Shown here in pieces: positions 50,298 to 62,800 of a stretch of DNA of 64,000 nt. The first letter of the stretch is position 1; each line of letters begins with the position of its first letter. The translations under genes and the position numbers were made by a program. Below the pieces are notes generated by a model. The model was not told the origin of the DNA. It saw only the letters and a program-made list of their open reading frames with translations, and made no database searches. The DNA lies in the NCBI RefSeq assembly GCF_018137985.1, contig NZ_CP073084.1:1302001-1366000 (forward strand). Direction: 5' to 3'. Source of the stretch: Streptococcus oriscaviae (GTDB taxonomy: Bacteria; Bacillota; Bacilli; Lactobacillales; Streptococcaceae).

Positions 50298-52838
50298 TTA
50301 CACAGAGTCGCTCCCTAGCTTTTTCTGCAACTCTGCTAAAACCTGCATCGCTTCCATAGGAGTCATATTGTAAAGGTCTAGCTTGCCCAGCTCCTCCACA
50401 ACTGGATGTGGACTGGCAAACAAGTCTAGCTGACCATTTTCTTGGATTGGTTGGCGAGGGGCTTGATAGTGCTGACCCTGATTTTCCAGTGATTGGAGGA
50501 TGCTATCTGCCCGTGCCAGCAAACTATCTGGCATGCCAGCAATCTTAGCTACATGAATCCCATAGGACTTGTCGGCAGGTCCAGGGGCAATCTTATGCAG
50601 GAAGGTTACTTGTCCATCCTTTTCGAGAGTAGATACATGGACATTTTCCAAATGCTCCAAAGTCTGACTGAGTTCCGTCAGTTCATGATAATGGGTAGCA
50701 AATAGAGTCTTCGCTCCTATCTTATCGTGAATATATTCAATAATTGACTGAGCCAAGGCCATGCCATCATAAGTTGCAGTCCCACGCCCCAACTCATCAA
50801 AAAGAATCAAGGAGCTCTCGGTCGCAAGACGAACGGCCTTGTTGGCTTCCATCATCTCAACCATAAAGGTCGATTGGCCGCTGACCAAATCATCCGCCGC
50901 TCCAATTCGCGTGAAAATCGCATCGAAGATCGGTAATTCAGCCTCTTCTGCCGGCACATATGAACCCATTTGAGCCAGGATAACAATCACTGCCAACTGC
51001 CGCATATAGGTGGATTTCCCGCTCATATTGGGGCCTGTAATCAACTGCATATTGGTCTTGTTATCTAAGTAGATAGAGTTTGGAATATAGGTTTGTCTGC
51101 CCATAACCTTCTCCACTACCGCATGACGACCATCCTTAATAGACAAGTCGCGATGCTGAGTGAAGACCGGACGTATCCAACGCTCCTGTTCAGCCAAAGC
51201 CGCAAAGGACTGAAGCACATCAACTGTCGCAATCGTTCGGGCTAATTTTTGCAGGCGGCTGATATACTTTTCAACCTCCTGACGAATACGCATGAAAATC
51301 TCATACTCCAGATTGGACGACTTATCACGCGCCTCCAACATTTGACCTTCTATCTTGGCCAATTCTTCTGTTCCATAACGCTCTGAATTTTTCAGAGTGG
51401 CCTTGCGGAAAAAATGTGTCGGCACATTGCCTAAGTTGGAGTTGGTCACATGGAAATAGTAACCATCTTTTTTGTTGTAATCGATTTTGAGATTGGTAAT
51501 ACCAGAAGCCGCTCGCTCCTTAGTTTCAATCTCCGCAATCCAGCCCGTCCCCTCTCGCATGACCAGACGATACTGATCCAAGGTTGCATCAAAGCCAGAC
51601 CGAATAATATTGCCCTCCGTAATGGTTGCTTGCGCCTCTGGGTCAATAGCAGAGCTGATAAGAGCGTGAAGTTCAGGAATCGGGTCTAGGTTGGCAACCA
51701 AACTAGACAAGGCTGGCTGCTCCATCTGCTGCAAAATCCCCTTAATCGCAGGAACATTGGCCAGCGTCTGAGCCAATTGAAGAAGATCCTTGGGTGTGGT
51801 TTTCCCAAAAGAAACCCGACTGGCTAGTCGCTCAATATCATAGACTCCTTTGAGACTCTCCACCAAATCGCTGCGCTCAAAGAAATAGTTCAGAAAAACT
51901 GCAACCACCTCTTGACGCGCCTCAATCCGCTCTTTATCAATCAATGGCCGATCAATCCAGCTCCGCAGCAAGCGTATCCCCATGGCTGTTTTAGTTTCGT
52001 CCAACAGCCAGTAAAGACTGCCATGCTTTTTACCGGTTCGACCATTTTCCAGCAGATCCAGACTAGCCTTGGTCGCGTAATCCATCTGCAGGTAGTCTTT
52101 GATTTCATAGTGAATCACCTTTTGCAAGTGAACCAAATCCCGCAACTGGGTTCGCTTGAGGTAGCTAAGAAGCTTACCAGCTGTTTGCTTCTCTAACTCG
52201 GTTAGAGAAGCGTCTATCAGATGGACATCATCCAATACCTCTTCCTCAAAAGACAGGAGCAGGTTCATCTGACGGGTCAAAACGGTCTCCTCCTCTTCTG
52301 ACAAGGGGGAACCAACCACCACTTCACGTGCCCGCAAATTGCGGATTTCCCCACAAAGACTACTAAAATCTTCTAAGCTCGTCACATAGAATTGCCCAGT
52401 CGCCACATCCATATAGGATAAGGCATAGCGCAAACCCTGACGATCCATCGCCACCAGGAAATTACTTTCAGAACCCAATTTAGAAGAATCCGTCATCGTT
52501 CCTGGAGTAATAATCTGCACTACTTCTCGCTTGACCACACCGACAGCCATTTTAGGGTCTTCAACTTGCTCAGCAATCGCCACCTTGTGCCCCAACTCCA
52601 CCAAGGTATCAATATACTGCTGGGCCGCATGATAGGGAACCCCAGCCATCGGAATAGGATTTTCCGCGTTTTTATTGCGGCTGGTCAAGGTCAACTCTAA
52701 AATTTGAGCTGCTTCAACTGCATCCTCATAAAACAATTCATAAAAGTCTCCCATACGGAAAAGCAAAAAAGCATCTGGATGCTTGGCTTTTATATCCAGA
52801 TACTGCTGCATTCCCGGAGAAATTTTTTCTATTGCCAT
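50298..52838 (-). CDS. mutS: DNA mismatch repair protein MutS
   Basis: 846 residues. Mismatch-binding motif [12 protein letters not shown], ATPase Walker [32 protein letters not shown] and FATHYHEL. Binds mismatches and recruits MutL. Followed upstream by argR, 15 bases away. Confidence 0.97.
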   Translation of the reverse strand: MAIEKISPGMQQYLDIKAKHPDAFLLFRMGDFYELFYEDAVEAAQILELTLTSRNKNAENPIPMAGVPYHAAQQYIDTLVELGHKVAIAEQVEDPKMAVGVVKREVVQIITPGTMTDSSKLGSESNFLVAMDRQGLRYALSYMDVATGQFYVTSLEDFSSLCGEIRNLRAREVVVGSPLSEEEETVLTRQMNLLLSFEEEVLDDVHLIDASLTELEKQTAGKLLSYLKRTQLRDLVHLQKVIHYEIKDYLQMDYATKASLDLLENGRTGKKHGSLYWLLDETKTAMGIRLLRSWIDRPLIDKERIEARQEVVAVFLNYFFERSDLVESLKGVYDIERLASRVSFGKTTPKDLLQLAQTLANVPAIKGILQQMEQPALSSLVANLDPIPELHALISSAIDPEAQATITEGNIIRSGFDATLDQYRLVMREGTGWIAEIETKERAASGITNLKIDYNKKDGYYFHVTNSNLGNVPTHFFRKATLKNSERYGTEELAKIEGQMLEARDKSSNLEYEIFMRIRQEVEKYISRLQKLARTIATVDVLQSFAALAEQERWIRPVFTQHRDLSIKDGRHAVVEKVMGRQTYIPNSIYLDNKTNMQLITGPNMSGKSTYMRQLAVIVILAQMGSYVPAEEAELPIFDAIFTRIGAADDLVSGQSTFMVEMMEANKAVRLATESSLILFDELGRGTATYDGMALAQSIIEYIHDKIGAKTLFATHYHELTELSQTLEHLENVHVSTLEKDGQVTFLHKIAPGPADKSYGIHVAKIAGMPDSLLARADSILQSLENQGQHYQAPRQPIQENGQLDLFASPHPVVEELGKLDLYNMTPMEAMQVLAELQKKLGSDSV

Positions 52839-52853
52839 CTTCTCTCTCTCAAT

Positions 52854-53297
52854 CTAAATCAAAAAATGGTTAATCTCCGCCTCCACTTGCTTGGCTGCCT
52901 CTTCATCTCGACAAATCACCAAGAGTGTATTGGCACCAGCTAGCGTTCCCAGAATCGTGGCCGGTTTTTCAGCGTCAATAATGTTGGCCATAAGAGCTGC
53001 CTCGCCCAGTTCTGAATGTAAGACCAGTATAAAACTAGCCCTCTCTACCTTGTAAGCATATTCTGCTAAAAGCTGACTGTAATTAACAGCCTCATCTTCT
53101 ACGGACAGGGAATAGTAGGATCTTCCGTTGTCATGGATTTTGATAACCCCTAGCTCCCGCAAATCCCGCGAAAGTGTCGTTTGGGTCACTATCACCCCAC
53201 GCGCATTCAATCGTTCCTGAATATCCGCCTGTCGTCCAATTCTTTCCTGACGAATCATCGACTTGATTAACTCATGTCGCTCTATTTTATTCATCAT
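52854..53297 (-). CDS. argR: Arginine repressor ArgR/AhrC
   Basis: 147 residues. N-terminal winged helix (RHELIKSMIRQERIGRQADIQERLNARGVIVTQTTLSRDLRELGVIKI) and C-terminal arginine-binding hexamer domain (ILGTLAGANTLLVICRDEEAA). Divergent from argS, with a 112-base shared promoter region; an AT-rich stretch there (TGTATATTTATA near 53310) could be an ARG box. Confidence 0.94.
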   Translation of the reverse strand: MMNKIERHELIKSMIRQERIGRQADIQERLNARGVIVTQTTLSRDLRELGVIKIHDNGRSYYSLSVEDEAVNYSQLLAEYAYKVERASFILVLHSELGEAALMANIIDAEKPATILGTLAGANTLLVICRDEEAAKQVEAEINHFLI

Positions 53298-53409
53298 TTT
53301 ACCTCAAAGTGTATATTTATAGAAATATTATAACAAAATCAGGAAAATTTTCACATCTATTAGGGCAGAAATGTGATAAAATAGAATCAGTAACTCTGGA
53401 GGTCTATCT

Positions 53410-55098
53410 ATGAATCAAAAAAATCTCGTAGCAGAAAGATTAGCTGCCGTATTGCCTCATCTCGATGTAACAGCTATTTATGCCCTGCTTGAAAAACCAA
53501 AATCATCTGAAATGGGAGATATTGCCTTTCCTGCCTTCTCACTAGCAAAGGTCGAGCACAAAGCTCCTCAGGCAATCGCAGCAGACATTGCTGAAAAAGT
53601 AGACGCCGCAGGCTTTGAAAAAGTCGTTGCGACTGGTCCTTATGTCAACTTCTTCTTGGACAAGGCTGCCATTTCTCACCAAGTACTGACGCAAGTCATC
53701 AGCGAGCAAGCAAATTATGGACAGCTCAACATCGGTCAAGGCCACAATGTGACCATCGATATGTCCAGTCCAAACATCGCCAAACCATTCTCCGTGGGTC
53801 ATCTACGCTCCACTGTTATTGGTGATGCCCTTGCTAACATTTACGCGAAGATGGGCTACACTCCAATCCGCATCAACCATTTGGGAGATTGGGGTAAGCA
53901 GTTCGGTATGCTGATTGTTGCCTATAAACTGTGGGGTGACAAGGCTACTATTGAGGCCAATCCAATCGATGAACTCCTCAAACTCTATGTCCGCATTAAC
54001 GCTGAAGTAGAAGAAAGACCTGAGTTGGACGAAGAAGCACGTCAATGGTTCAAAAAACTAGAGGATGGCGATGAGGAAGCTTGGGAACTCTGGCAATGGT
54101 TCCGCGACGAAAGTTTGGTGGAATTTAACCGTATCTATGAAAAATTGAATGTTCATTTTGATAGTTTCAACGGAGAAGCCTTCTACAATGACAAGATGGA
54201 CGAAGGTATCCAAATCCTTGAAGACAAGGGCCTTCTTAAAGAATCTAAAGGAGCTAAGATCGTAGACCTTGAAAGCTACAACCTGCCTCCTGCCCTCATC
54301 ATGAAATCAGACGGCGCTACTCTCTACATCACTCGCGATATGGCAACAGCCATGTACCGCAAGCGTACCTACGACTTTGTGAAAAACATCTATGTTGTAG
54401 GTCAAGAACAAATCAACCACTTCAAGCAACTCAAGGCCGTCCTCAAGGAAATGGGCTTTGACTGGAGCGACGATATGGTTCACGTCACTATGGGCTTGGT
54501 AACTAAGAACAAGAAGAAACTCTCTACCCGTAAGGGGAACATCATCCTCCTTGAGCCAACCCTTGACGAAGCAGTTTCCCGCGCTCTATCTCAGATTGAA
54601 GCTAAAAATCCTGAACTGGAAAACAAGGAAGAAGTGGCTAAGGCAGTTGGTATCGGAGCAGTTAAATTCTTCGACCTCAAGACTGACCGTGACAACGGTT
54701 ATGACTTTGACCTAGAGGCTATGGTTTCCTTTGAAGGAGAAACCGGCCCTTATGTTCAATACGCATACGCCCGCATCCAGTCTATCTTGCGCAAGGCAGA
54801 CTTTGTACCAGCCGCAGAAAATGACTACAAACTAGCAGACGCTGAAAGCTGGGACATCATCAAGCACATCCAAAACTTCTCAAATATTGTAGAACGTGCT
54901 GGTGAAAAATTTGACCCATCCTTAGTAGCCAAATATGCTATCAACCTAGCTCAAGCCTTCAACAAATACTACGCTCATACCCGTATCTTGGATGAAAGCC
55001 CAGAGCGCGATAGCCGCTTGGCGCTCGCTTACACGACTGGTCTAGTCCTCAAAGAAGCACTTCGCCTCCTCGGTGTTGATACTCCTGAAAAAATGTAA
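53410..55098 (+). CDS. argS: Arginyl-tRNA synthetase
   Basis: 562 residues. Class I synthetase: HIGH region [26 protein letters not shown]-like STRKGNI, anticodon-binding DALR domain with the end [23 protein letters not shown]. Charges tRNA-Arg. Strong terminator follows. Confidence 0.97.
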   Translation: MNQKNLVAERLAAVLPHLDVTAIYALLEKPKSSEMGDIAFPAFSLAKVEHKAPQAIAADIAEKVDAAGFEKVVATGPYVNFFLDKAAISHQVLTQVISEQANYGQLNIGQGHNVTIDMSSPNIAKPFSVGHLRSTVIGDALANIYAKMGYTPIRINHLGDWGKQFGMLIVAYKLWGDKATIEANPIDELLKLYVRINAEVEERPELDEEARQWFKKLEDGDEEAWELWQWFRDESLVEFNRIYEKLNVHFDSFNGEAFYNDKMDEGIQILEDKGLLKESKGAKIVDLESYNLPPALIMKSDGATLYITRDMATAMYRKRTYDFVKNIYVVGQEQINHFKQLKAVLKEMGFDWSDDMVHVTMGLVTKNKKKLSTRKGNIILLEPTLDEAVSRALSQIEAKNPELENKEEVAKAVGIGAVKFFDLKTDRDNGYDFDLEAMVSFEGETGPYVQYAYARIQSILRKADFVPAAENDYKLADAESWDIIKHIQNFSNIVERAGEKFDPSLVAKYAINLAQAFNKYYAHTRILDESPERDSRLALAYTTGLVLKEALRLLGVDTPEKM

Positions 55099-55106
55099 AC
55101 AAAAGA

Positions 55107-55136
55107 AGCAAGGATTTCCTTTCCTTGCTTTTTTGT
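55107..55136 (+). terminator. argS terminator
   Basis: AGCAAGGA / TCCTTGCT hairpin followed by T6. Confidence 0.88.
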
Positions 55137-55141
55137 GCGCC

Positions 55142-55168
55142 AAAAAACCAACTTTTCAGTTGGCTTTT
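55142..55168 (-). terminator. Terminator of the purine operon
   Basis: Minus strand GCCAAC-TGAAAA-GTTGG followed by T6, after purH. Confidence 0.85.
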
Positions 55169-55180
55169 AGGAAGAATATA

Positions 55181-56728
55181 TTAGTGACGGAAGTGTCTTA
55201 CTCCCGTAAAGACCATGGTCAAACTATACTTATTGGCCATATCAATAGATTCTTGATCTCGGACAGAACCGCCTGGCTGGATAATAGCCTTGATACCAGA
55301 ATGAGCAATTTCCTCCACATTATCTGCAAATGGAAAGAAGGCGTCACTAGCAAGAACTGCGCCATCCAAACGTTCCTTGGCCTGTTCTATTGCAATCCGG
55401 ACAGAAGCCACACGATTGGTCTGGCCAGGCCCCACACCCAAGGTCATTTTGTCGTTGGTAACGATAATACCGTTAGACTTGACATATTTACAAGCCTTCC
55501 AAGCAAACTCCAAGGCAGTCCATTCCTGCTCTGAAGGCTGACGCTCCGTCACCACTTGCCAACCCGCCGGGTTCTCTTCTACCACATCCTGATTCTGCAC
55601 CAACATGCCACCGACTACACCCGTATATTCTGCTTCAACTTCAGAAGCATCCTGAGCATCAAATGGCAGTTCTAAGATGCGCAGATTTTTCTTTTTATTG
55701 GTCAAAATAGCTAGCGCTTGATCCGAGTAGCTCGGAGCAATGATGATTTCCAAGAATACCGGATGCATCTTTTCAGCCGTCGCAGCATCTACCTCTCTGT
55801 TAAGGACAACAATACCTCCGAAAATAGATACCGGATCCGCCGCATAAGCATGATCCCAAGCTCCTTCGATGGTATCTGCTTGACCAATGCCACAAGGGTT
55901 CATATGCTTGAGGGCCACCACTGTTGGACGATCCTTGAAATCACGGATAATCCGAATAGCCGCATCCGCATCGCGAATATTGTTGAACGAGAGTTCTTTA
56001 CCATTGAGCTGTTTTGCTGAGGCAATGGAGTAGGCCGTCGGAAGTGCATTTTGATAGAAATCTGCATCCTGCTGTGGATTTTCTCCATAACGCATAGGCT
56101 GATTGAGATCATAGGTTAGGGTCAATTTCTCAGGCTTGCTTTCACCGACCTGTTTGGTAAAGTAATCCGCAATCAAAGCATCATAGGCTGCTGTGTGGCG
56201 GAAAACCTTAGCTGCCAAACGCTGACGGGTTGGATAGCTGGTTTCCCCCCCATCTGCCAATTCAGACAGAACCGTTGTATAATCCGCAGGGTCCACTACT
56301 ACTGTTACACTAGCATGGTTTTTTGCAGCAGAACGAAGCATGGACGGCCCACCGATGTCAATGTTTTCCACCGCCAAATCGTAGGTCACATCTGGACGCA
56401 GGATGGTTTCCTTGAAAGGATAGAGGTTAACCACTACCAAATCAATCAATCCAATTTCATGCTCATTCGCAGCTGCCAAATGACTCTCCAAATCCCGACG
56501 AGCCAATAGTCCTCCGTGAATTTTTGGATGAAGGGTCTTGACCCGACCATCCATCATTTCAGGAAAACCCGTCACATCATCAATGGCAACGGTAGCCACC
56601 CCTGCGTTATCAAGAGCAACCTTGGTGCCGCCGGTTGAAATAATCTCCCAGCCCATTTTGGTTAATTCTTGGGCAAATTCTACAATGCCCGCCTTATCTG
56701 ATACGCTAATCAACGCACGTTTTGTCAT
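55181..56728 (-). CDS. purH: AICAR transformylase/IMP cyclohydrolase
   Basis: 515 residues. N-terminal cyclohydrolase ([53 protein letters not shown]). C-terminal transformylase with LRYGENPQ-type motif ([14 protein letters not shown]), KHMNPCGI and [14 protein letters not shown]. Last two steps to IMP. Last gene of the operon. Confidence 0.97.
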   Translation of the reverse strand: MTKRALISVSDKAGIVEFAQELTKMGWEIISTGGTKVALDNAGVATVAIDDVTGFPEMMDGRVKTLHPKIHGGLLARRDLESHLAAANEHEIGLIDLVVVNLYPFKETILRPDVTYDLAVENIDIGGPSMLRSAAKNHASVTVVVDPADYTTVLSELADGGETSYPTRQRLAAKVFRHTAAYDALIADYFTKQVGESKPEKLTLTYDLNQPMRYGENPQQDADFYQNALPTAYSIASAKQLNGKELSFNNIRDADAAIRIIRDFKDRPTVVALKHMNPCGIGQADTIEGAWDHAYAADPVSIFGGIVVLNREVDAATAEKMHPVFLEIIIAPSYSDQALAILTNKKKNLRILELPFDAQDASEVEAEYTGVVGGMLVQNQDVVEENPAGWQVVTERQPSEQEWTALEFAWKACKYVKSNGIIVTNDKMTLGVGPGQTNRVASVRIAIEQAKERLDGAVLASDAFFPFADNVEEIAHSGIKAIIQPGGSVRDQESIDMANKYSLTMVFTGVRHFRH

Positions 56729-56751
56729 GTTTACTCCTTGTTTTTCAATGT

Positions 56752-57297
56752 TTACTCAGCCAGCAATTCCTTAATGACAGCCGGATATAACTCATACTCC
56801 GCCTCATGAATCCTTGCTTCAAAGGTTTCAAGGCTATCATCGGGCAGACGCGGCACGCGCACCTGCTTGATGACCTGCCCTGTGTCCACACCAGCGTCTA
56901 CCCAATGAACGGTCACACCACTTTCTGTGACGCCAGCCTCCCAAGCATCTTGAATCCCATGCGCACCGGGAAACTCTGGCAGATAGGCTGGGTGGATATT
57001 GATGATGCGCCCCTCATAAGCAGAAAGCAAGGTTGGGCCGACAATCTTCATATACCCTGCCAGAACCACCAAATCAATAGCCCGTTCTTGCAGTAATGTC
57101 ACAATTGCTTGCTCATAAGCTACCTTGTCAGCGAACTCCTTGAGTTCAAAAGCAAAGCTGGGTACAGCCAGATTCTGGGCACGTTCTAAGACGTAGGCAT
57201 CACGGTGATCCGAAAACACCAGCTCCACCTGAAATTGCTCCGCAATCACTTGAAAATTAGATCCGTTACCCGATGCAAATACAGCTATTTTTTTCAT
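56752..57297 (-). CDS. purN: Phosphoribosylglycinamide formyltransferase
   Basis: 181 residues. Start [21 protein letters not shown]; active-site region [41 protein letters not shown] and [16 protein letters not shown] with the Asp. Start overlaps purM stop by 4 bases (ATGA). Confidence 0.97.
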   Translation of the reverse strand: MKKIAVFASGNGSNFQVIAEQFQVELVFSDHRDAYVLERAQNLAVPSFAFELKEFADKVAYEQAIVTLLQERAIDLVVLAGYMKIVGPTLLSAYEGRIINIHPAYLPEFPGAHGIQDAWEAGVTESGVTVHWVDAGVDTGQVIKQVRVPRLPDDSLETFEARIHEAEYELYPAVIKELLAE

Positions 57298-58316
57298 TTA
57301 ATCACTACACTCTGATTTTCTTTCTTGATGATGCGGCCTAATTCGTAAACTTCCTCGTCAACCAATTCCTTGACACGCGCAACCTTATCTGGGCTGACAG
57401 CCAGCATCAAACCAATTCCCATGTTGAAGATTTCAAACATTTCCTCATGTTTGATTTGACCATAGGTTTCAAGTGCCTTGAAAATCGGTAAAACTGGAAT
57501 GGTAGCTTCTTCAATTTCAGCGGCCAAATCATCTGCAAACATACGGGGAACATTTTCGATAAAGCCGCCGCCGGTGATATGGGCAATGCCGTTGACCAGG
57601 CCTTCTTTTACCAAAGGAAGAACAGCCTTAACATAGATACGAGTAGGCTCCAGCAAAACCGCCTGGAGAGGCTTGCCTTCCAGTTCTGGCAAAATCTCAT
57701 CGCCTGTATAATCTGCAAAAACCCGACGAACCAAGGAATAACCGTTAGAATGGATACCACTAGAAGCCAGTCCCAGCAAAACATCCCCTTCAGCAACCTT
57801 GCTACCATCGATGATCTGAGATTTCTCAGCTACACCGACCGCAAAACCAGCTAGGTCATAATCATCTGGGCCGTACATACCCGGCATCTCAGCAGTTTCA
57901 CCACCGATAAGACCACAGCCTGCCTGCACGCATCCCTCTGCTACGCCAGCTACCACCTGCTCTAGTTTAGCAGGCTCGTTTTTGCCAGTTGCAATATAAT
58001 CCAAGAAGTAAAGCGGCTCCGCACCTGCAGCAATAATGTCATTGACACACATGGCCACACAGTCTTGCCCGATAGTGTCGTGTTTATCGTACTTGATTGC
58101 CAGCATGAGCTTGGTTCCTACACCATCCGTACCCGAGATGAGGACTGGCTCTTTCACGTCCAACTGGGTCAAATCAAACATTCCGCCAAAGCCACCCAAG
58201 GCACCCATAACACCTACACGCTCGGTGCGTGCAACGTGTTTTTTTATCCGCTCAACAACTTCATAGCCTGCTTCTACATCAACGCCAGATTGAGCATAGG
58301 CATTTTTTTCTGTCAT
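57294..58316 (-). CDS. purM: Phosphoribosylformylglycinamidine cyclo-ligase (AIR synthetase)
   Basis: 340 residues from ATG 58316 ([29 protein letters not shown] upstream; the frame opens 11 codons earlier). [34 protein letters not shown] and [13 protein letters not shown] are family signatures. Confidence 0.97.
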   Translation of the reverse strand: MTEKNAYAQSGVDVEAGYEVVERIKKHVARTERVGVMGALGGFGGMFDLTQLDVKEPVLISGTDGVGTKLMLAIKYDKHDTIGQDCVAMCVNDIIAAGAEPLYFLDYIATGKNEPAKLEQVVAGVAEGCVQAGCGLIGGETAEMPGMYGPDDYDLAGFAVGVAEKSQIIDGSKVAEGDVLLGLASSGIHSNGYSLVRRVFADYTGDEILPELEGKPLQAVLLEPTRIYVKAVLPLVKEGLVNGIAHITGGGFIENVPRMFADDLAAEIEEATIPVLPIFKALETYGQIKHEEMFEIFNMGIGLMLAVSPDKVARVKELVDEEVYELGRIIKKENQSVVIK

Positions 58317-58361
58317 AATATTCACCTTTTCCTTATCGTAACGCTGCAAAACAGCAAGTTA

Positions 58362-59822
58362 TCAACCTTTTTTCACATTGTCGATATAAAAACTTGTTTT
58401 TTCTTCCAAACTGCGGATATATTCTTCCTCGTAATCATACAGAGGGGTCGGAAACTTCCCATCAAAGTAAGCTACACACAAACCGCCATTTGGCGCATCT
58501 GTATCAATGCCAATGGCTTCTATCATACCTTCCAATGACAGATAGGTCAGACTGTCTGCTCCGATAATTTCACAAACCTCATCCACCGTATGATTGGCAG
58601 AAATCAATTCTCGGCGATTTTGAATATCAATCCCATAAAAACATGGATACTTAAGTTCTGGGCTACCAATAGCCACATGAACTTCTGCCGCTCCCGCTTC
58701 ACGCAAGAGTTGAACAATTCGACGGCTGGTTGTTCCCCGAACAATCGAATCATCTACCATCACCACACGCTTGCCCTTGACAATACTGGATACGGCTGAC
58801 AGCTTCATCCGAACCCCCTGTTCTCGCAGTTCCTGAGTCGGTTGGATAAAGGTGCGTTGTGTATACTGATTTTTAATCAGGCCCATCTCGTTTGGCAGGC
58901 CTGATTCCTCTGAAAAGCCACTAGCAGCAGACAGAGAAGAATTAGGAACACCAACGACAATATCTGCTTCGTGCTGGAATTCTTGAGCCAGCCTGCGCCC
59001 CATTTTCTTACGAGCTGCATGAACATTGACCCCATGAATCACTGAATCCGGCCGAGCAAAGTAGACATATTCCATGGAACAAATTGCAAGTTGAGTATCG
59101 TCTGTGTAGCTATCGTAATGAACGCCACTGTCATCAATGATAACAATTTCTCCAGGACGAACATCACGCACCCACTTGGCACCGACGACTTCAAAAGCAC
59201 AGGTTTCACTTGAAACAACCCAAGCACCATTGGCCATTTGACCAATCGACAGAGGACGAAAACCATTTGGATCCAAGGCAGCAATCATCTTGTCTTCCAG
59301 CATAAGGATGTAGGCAAACCCACCCTTGACTGTGCTGAGTGCTTCCTTTATTTTGCCCATCAAACTCGGATTGTGGCTACGACGAATCAAGTGGGCCAAA
59401 ATCTCTGTGTCCGAGCTACTGGAAAAAATTGCACCGTTCCGCTCTAGTTCTGCCTTCAGGCTAACTGCGTTAATTAGATTACCATTGTGAGCCAGACCAA
59501 ATTCCATATCTGCAAATTCAAAGTGAAAAGGCTGGATATTGTTGATGGAGGCCGTACCTGCCGTTGCATAGCGGACATGGCCGATGGCAGCAGACCCTGT
59601 TAATTTCTCCAAATCACTCGGATTTTTAAAGACCTCTGCCAACAAACCTGTATCGCGGTAGCGGTTCAGCCGACCGCCATCATTTGATAAAATTCCTGCA
59701 CCTTCCTGTCCTCGATGCTGCAAACTATGCAGACCAAAGTAGGTCACTTGGGCTGCTTGGGGATGACCCCATATACCGAAAACTCCACATTCCTCATTCA
59801 GAGATTTTACTTCGTACGTCAT
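58362..59822 (-). CDS. purF: Amidophosphoribosyltransferase
   Basis: 486 residues. An 11-residue propeptide precedes the catalytic Cys12 (LNEECGVFGIWG). Glutaminase motifs GLHSLQHRGQEGAGI and GLAHNGNL; PRPP loop RVVMVDDSIVRGTTSRRIV. First committed step of purine synthesis. Confidence 0.97.
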   Translation of the reverse strand: MTYEVKSLNEECGVFGIWGHPQAAQVTYFGLHSLQHRGQEGAGILSNDGGRLNRYRDTGLLAEVFKNPSDLEKLTGSAAIGHVRYATAGTASINNIQPFHFEFADMEFGLAHNGNLINAVSLKAELERNGAIFSSSSDTEILAHLIRRSHNPSLMGKIKEALSTVKGGFAYILMLEDKMIAALDPNGFRPLSIGQMANGAWVVSSETCAFEVVGAKWVRDVRPGEIVIIDDSGVHYDSYTDDTQLAICSMEYVYFARPDSVIHGVNVHAARKKMGRRLAQEFQHEADIVVGVPNSSLSAASGFSEESGLPNEMGLIKNQYTQRTFIQPTQELREQGVRMKLSAVSSIVKGKRVVMVDDSIVRGTTSRRIVQLLREAGAAEVHVAIGSPELKYPCFYGIDIQNRRELISANHTVDEVCEIIGADSLTYLSLEGMIEAIGIDTDAPNGGLCVAYFDGKFPTPLYDYEEEYIRSLEEKTSFYIDNVKKG

Positions 59823-59836
59823 TGTAATCCTTCTTC

Positions 59837-62800
59837 TTATTTTCCTGTAAAGTAGCGAACAGCTGAGCGGAACAAGTGTTGGTCTTTTTGACCAGGAATG
59901 TTCTGGAAGAGACCGTCTTCATAACGTTCTGAGTGTCCCATTTTACCGATAATTTGTCCGTTTTTGCTGGTAATCCCTTCAATCGCATGGACAGAACCAT
60001 TTGGATTGTACTTGGAATCCATGCTTGGCTGACCAGTAAAATCGACATACTGGCTCCAAATTTGCCCGTTATCACGAAGCGCAGCAAACTCTTCGTCTGT
60101 CACAACAAATTTTCCTTCACCGTGTGAAACTGGAATAGCATGAATATCCCCAACTTTTACCCCTGCCAACCAAGGAGAATTGGTATTGGCGATGCGGGTT
60201 TCTACCATTTTAGCAACGTGCTGGTTGGCATCGTTGTAAAAGAGGGTTGGGCTTTCTGCAGAAGCTTCTTCAAAATTACCATAAGGCAATAGACCAGACT
60301 TAACCAAGGCTTGGAAACCGTTACAGATACCGATAATCAAACCACCCTTAGCGATAAATGCATCGATAGCCGCTCGTACTTTTTCATTGAGCAAGATGTT
60401 GACAATAAACTTAGCTGAACCGTCTGGTTCATCTGCTGCCGAGAATCCACCAGCAAAGAAGATGATATTGGCCTGCTCAATATGAGCTACCATGCTTGCA
60501 ACGGACTTCTCAATAGCAGCATGATCAAGAGTTACAAATGGTACCAAATTAACCTTGGCACCAGCCTGTTCAAAGGCCTTGGCAGAGTCATACTCAGAGT
60601 TGGTTCCTGGAAAGACTGGGATGTAAACTAGTGGCTGCTCGACCTTTTCTTTGGCAGCAACTACCGTAGTTGATACCACCTCAGGTACCTCTTGCAGCAC
60701 TTCTTCTTGCTCAAATTCTGTTGGGTACACTTCCTCCAATTTTCCTTCAAAAGCCTTGAGGAGGTTAGCGCCTGCTAGGTTTACACCATTGACAAGCAGT
60801 GTAAAGTCCGCCTGAGTCTGACCAATCTTGACAACTCCCTCAATATCTTCGGTTGAAGTAAAGACAAAGCCGCCAAGCTGACCAGTTAAGCAGGTTTCCA
60901 GTTGTTCCAGCTCGACCTTAGCACCAATTCGGTTTCCAAAACTCATCAAAGCAAGGCTTTCAAGAAGGCCACCGTATTTCACAGCTGCTGTTGCTGAAAT
61001 CTTATGCTTGTCTTGGATAGCTGCCACAAGCTCAAAATTGGACTTAATCAGATTAAAGTCAATCTCCTGACCAATCGCTTGGCCTGGCAGATAGTAGATG
61101 TATTCATCCGCAGCCTTAAATTCTGGCGAAAGAACCTTGCGGCTATCCGCCGTCGTCACACCAAAAGCAACCAGAGTTGGAGGTACGGTTAATTCTTCAA
61201 AAGTTCCAGACATAGAGTCCTTACCACCGATTGACGGCAACCCTAGCTGGATTTGAGCTTCAATAGAACCAAGAAGAGCTGCTACTGGCTGGCCAAACCG
61301 CTCTGCCTGCTTGTCCATGCGCTCAAAATATTCCTGATAAGAGAAACGCGCCTGTGACCAGTTGGCACCCGTTGCTACCAAGCGAGCCGTTGCCTCAATG
61401 ACCGCATAGGCTGCACCATGGTAAGGCGACCATTCCGCAATATAAGGGTTGTAACCCTGCGCCATTACAGAGGCTGTTGTGGTCAGCCCATGTTGGACTG
61501 GTAATTTTTGAACAGAGCTTTCAGTTGGTGTTATCTGATAACGGCCACCAACTGGATGGTTGACAGTTGAACGGCCGACCGAGCTGTCAAATATGGTCTG
61601 CAGCCCTTTCTGGCTGGCATGGTTGAGATCGGCTAAAACAGTCTGTACATCTTCTTCCAGACTAGCAGCGGAGGTAAGACGAGTTTCAGGAAGGTTGACA
61701 GCCTTGTCAACTACCTTGGCATCCACCACCACACGAACACCGTTGGTATCTAAGAAGGAACGCTCGATATCCACGATGGTTTGGCCGTTCCAAACCATGA
61801 CCAAGTTTGGCTTTTCAGTAACCTTAGCGACCACAACCGCATGAATGTTTTCTTCGGCACAGGCTGCAATGAATTTTTCAGCATCTTCCGGACGGACGAC
61901 CACACTCATCCGCTCCTGAGATTCAGAAATGGCAATTTCTGTTCCATTAAGTCCAGCGTACTTGAGCGGCACCTTGTCCAGATCAATTTCTAAACCATCT
62001 GCCAGCTCACCGATAGCCACACAGACTCCACCAGCACCAAAGTCATTAGACTTCTTAATCAGACGAGTGACTTGACCGTTACGGAATAGGCGTTGAATCT
62101 TACGTTCTTCAATAGCATTTCCTTTTTGAACCTCTGCACCAGCTGTTTCCACCGATTCAACCGTTTGAACTTTAGAGGAACCTGTCGCTCCACCAATTCC
62201 GTCACGACCTGTTTTACCTCCTAGGAGGATAACCAAGTCGCCCGCCTCTGGCTTTTCACGAACCACATTACTCTTTGGAGCCGCCCCAACCACTGCTCCC
62301 AACTCCATCCGCTTAGCTACAAAACCAGGGTGGAAGTATTCGCGAACATAAGTAGTTGCAAGACCAATCTGATTGCCGTAGGACGAGTAACCGTGGGCAG
62401 CTGTCTTAGAGATAACCTGCTGTGGCAATTTCCCTGAGCGAGTCTGGGAAATAGGAGCTGTAATATCTCCCGCACCCGAAATCCGCATAGCCTGATAAAC
62501 ATAAGAGCGACCTGACAGCGGATCACGGATTGCCCCACCAATACAGGTAGCCGCCCCACCGAATGGCTCAATTTCAGTCGGATGGTTATGAGTTTCATTT
62601 TTAAACATTAGAAGCCACGGCTCCTTAACACCGTTGACATCCACTTCAATTTCAACGGAGCAGGCATTGATTTCGTCAGACACTTCCATATCATCCAAGC
62701 GGCCATTTGCTCGCTCATAGCGTCCAAAAATTGTTGCCATATCCATAAGAGTCTGTGGCTTAGCCGTCCGTCCCAATTCCTCTCTCATCGCCAAATACTT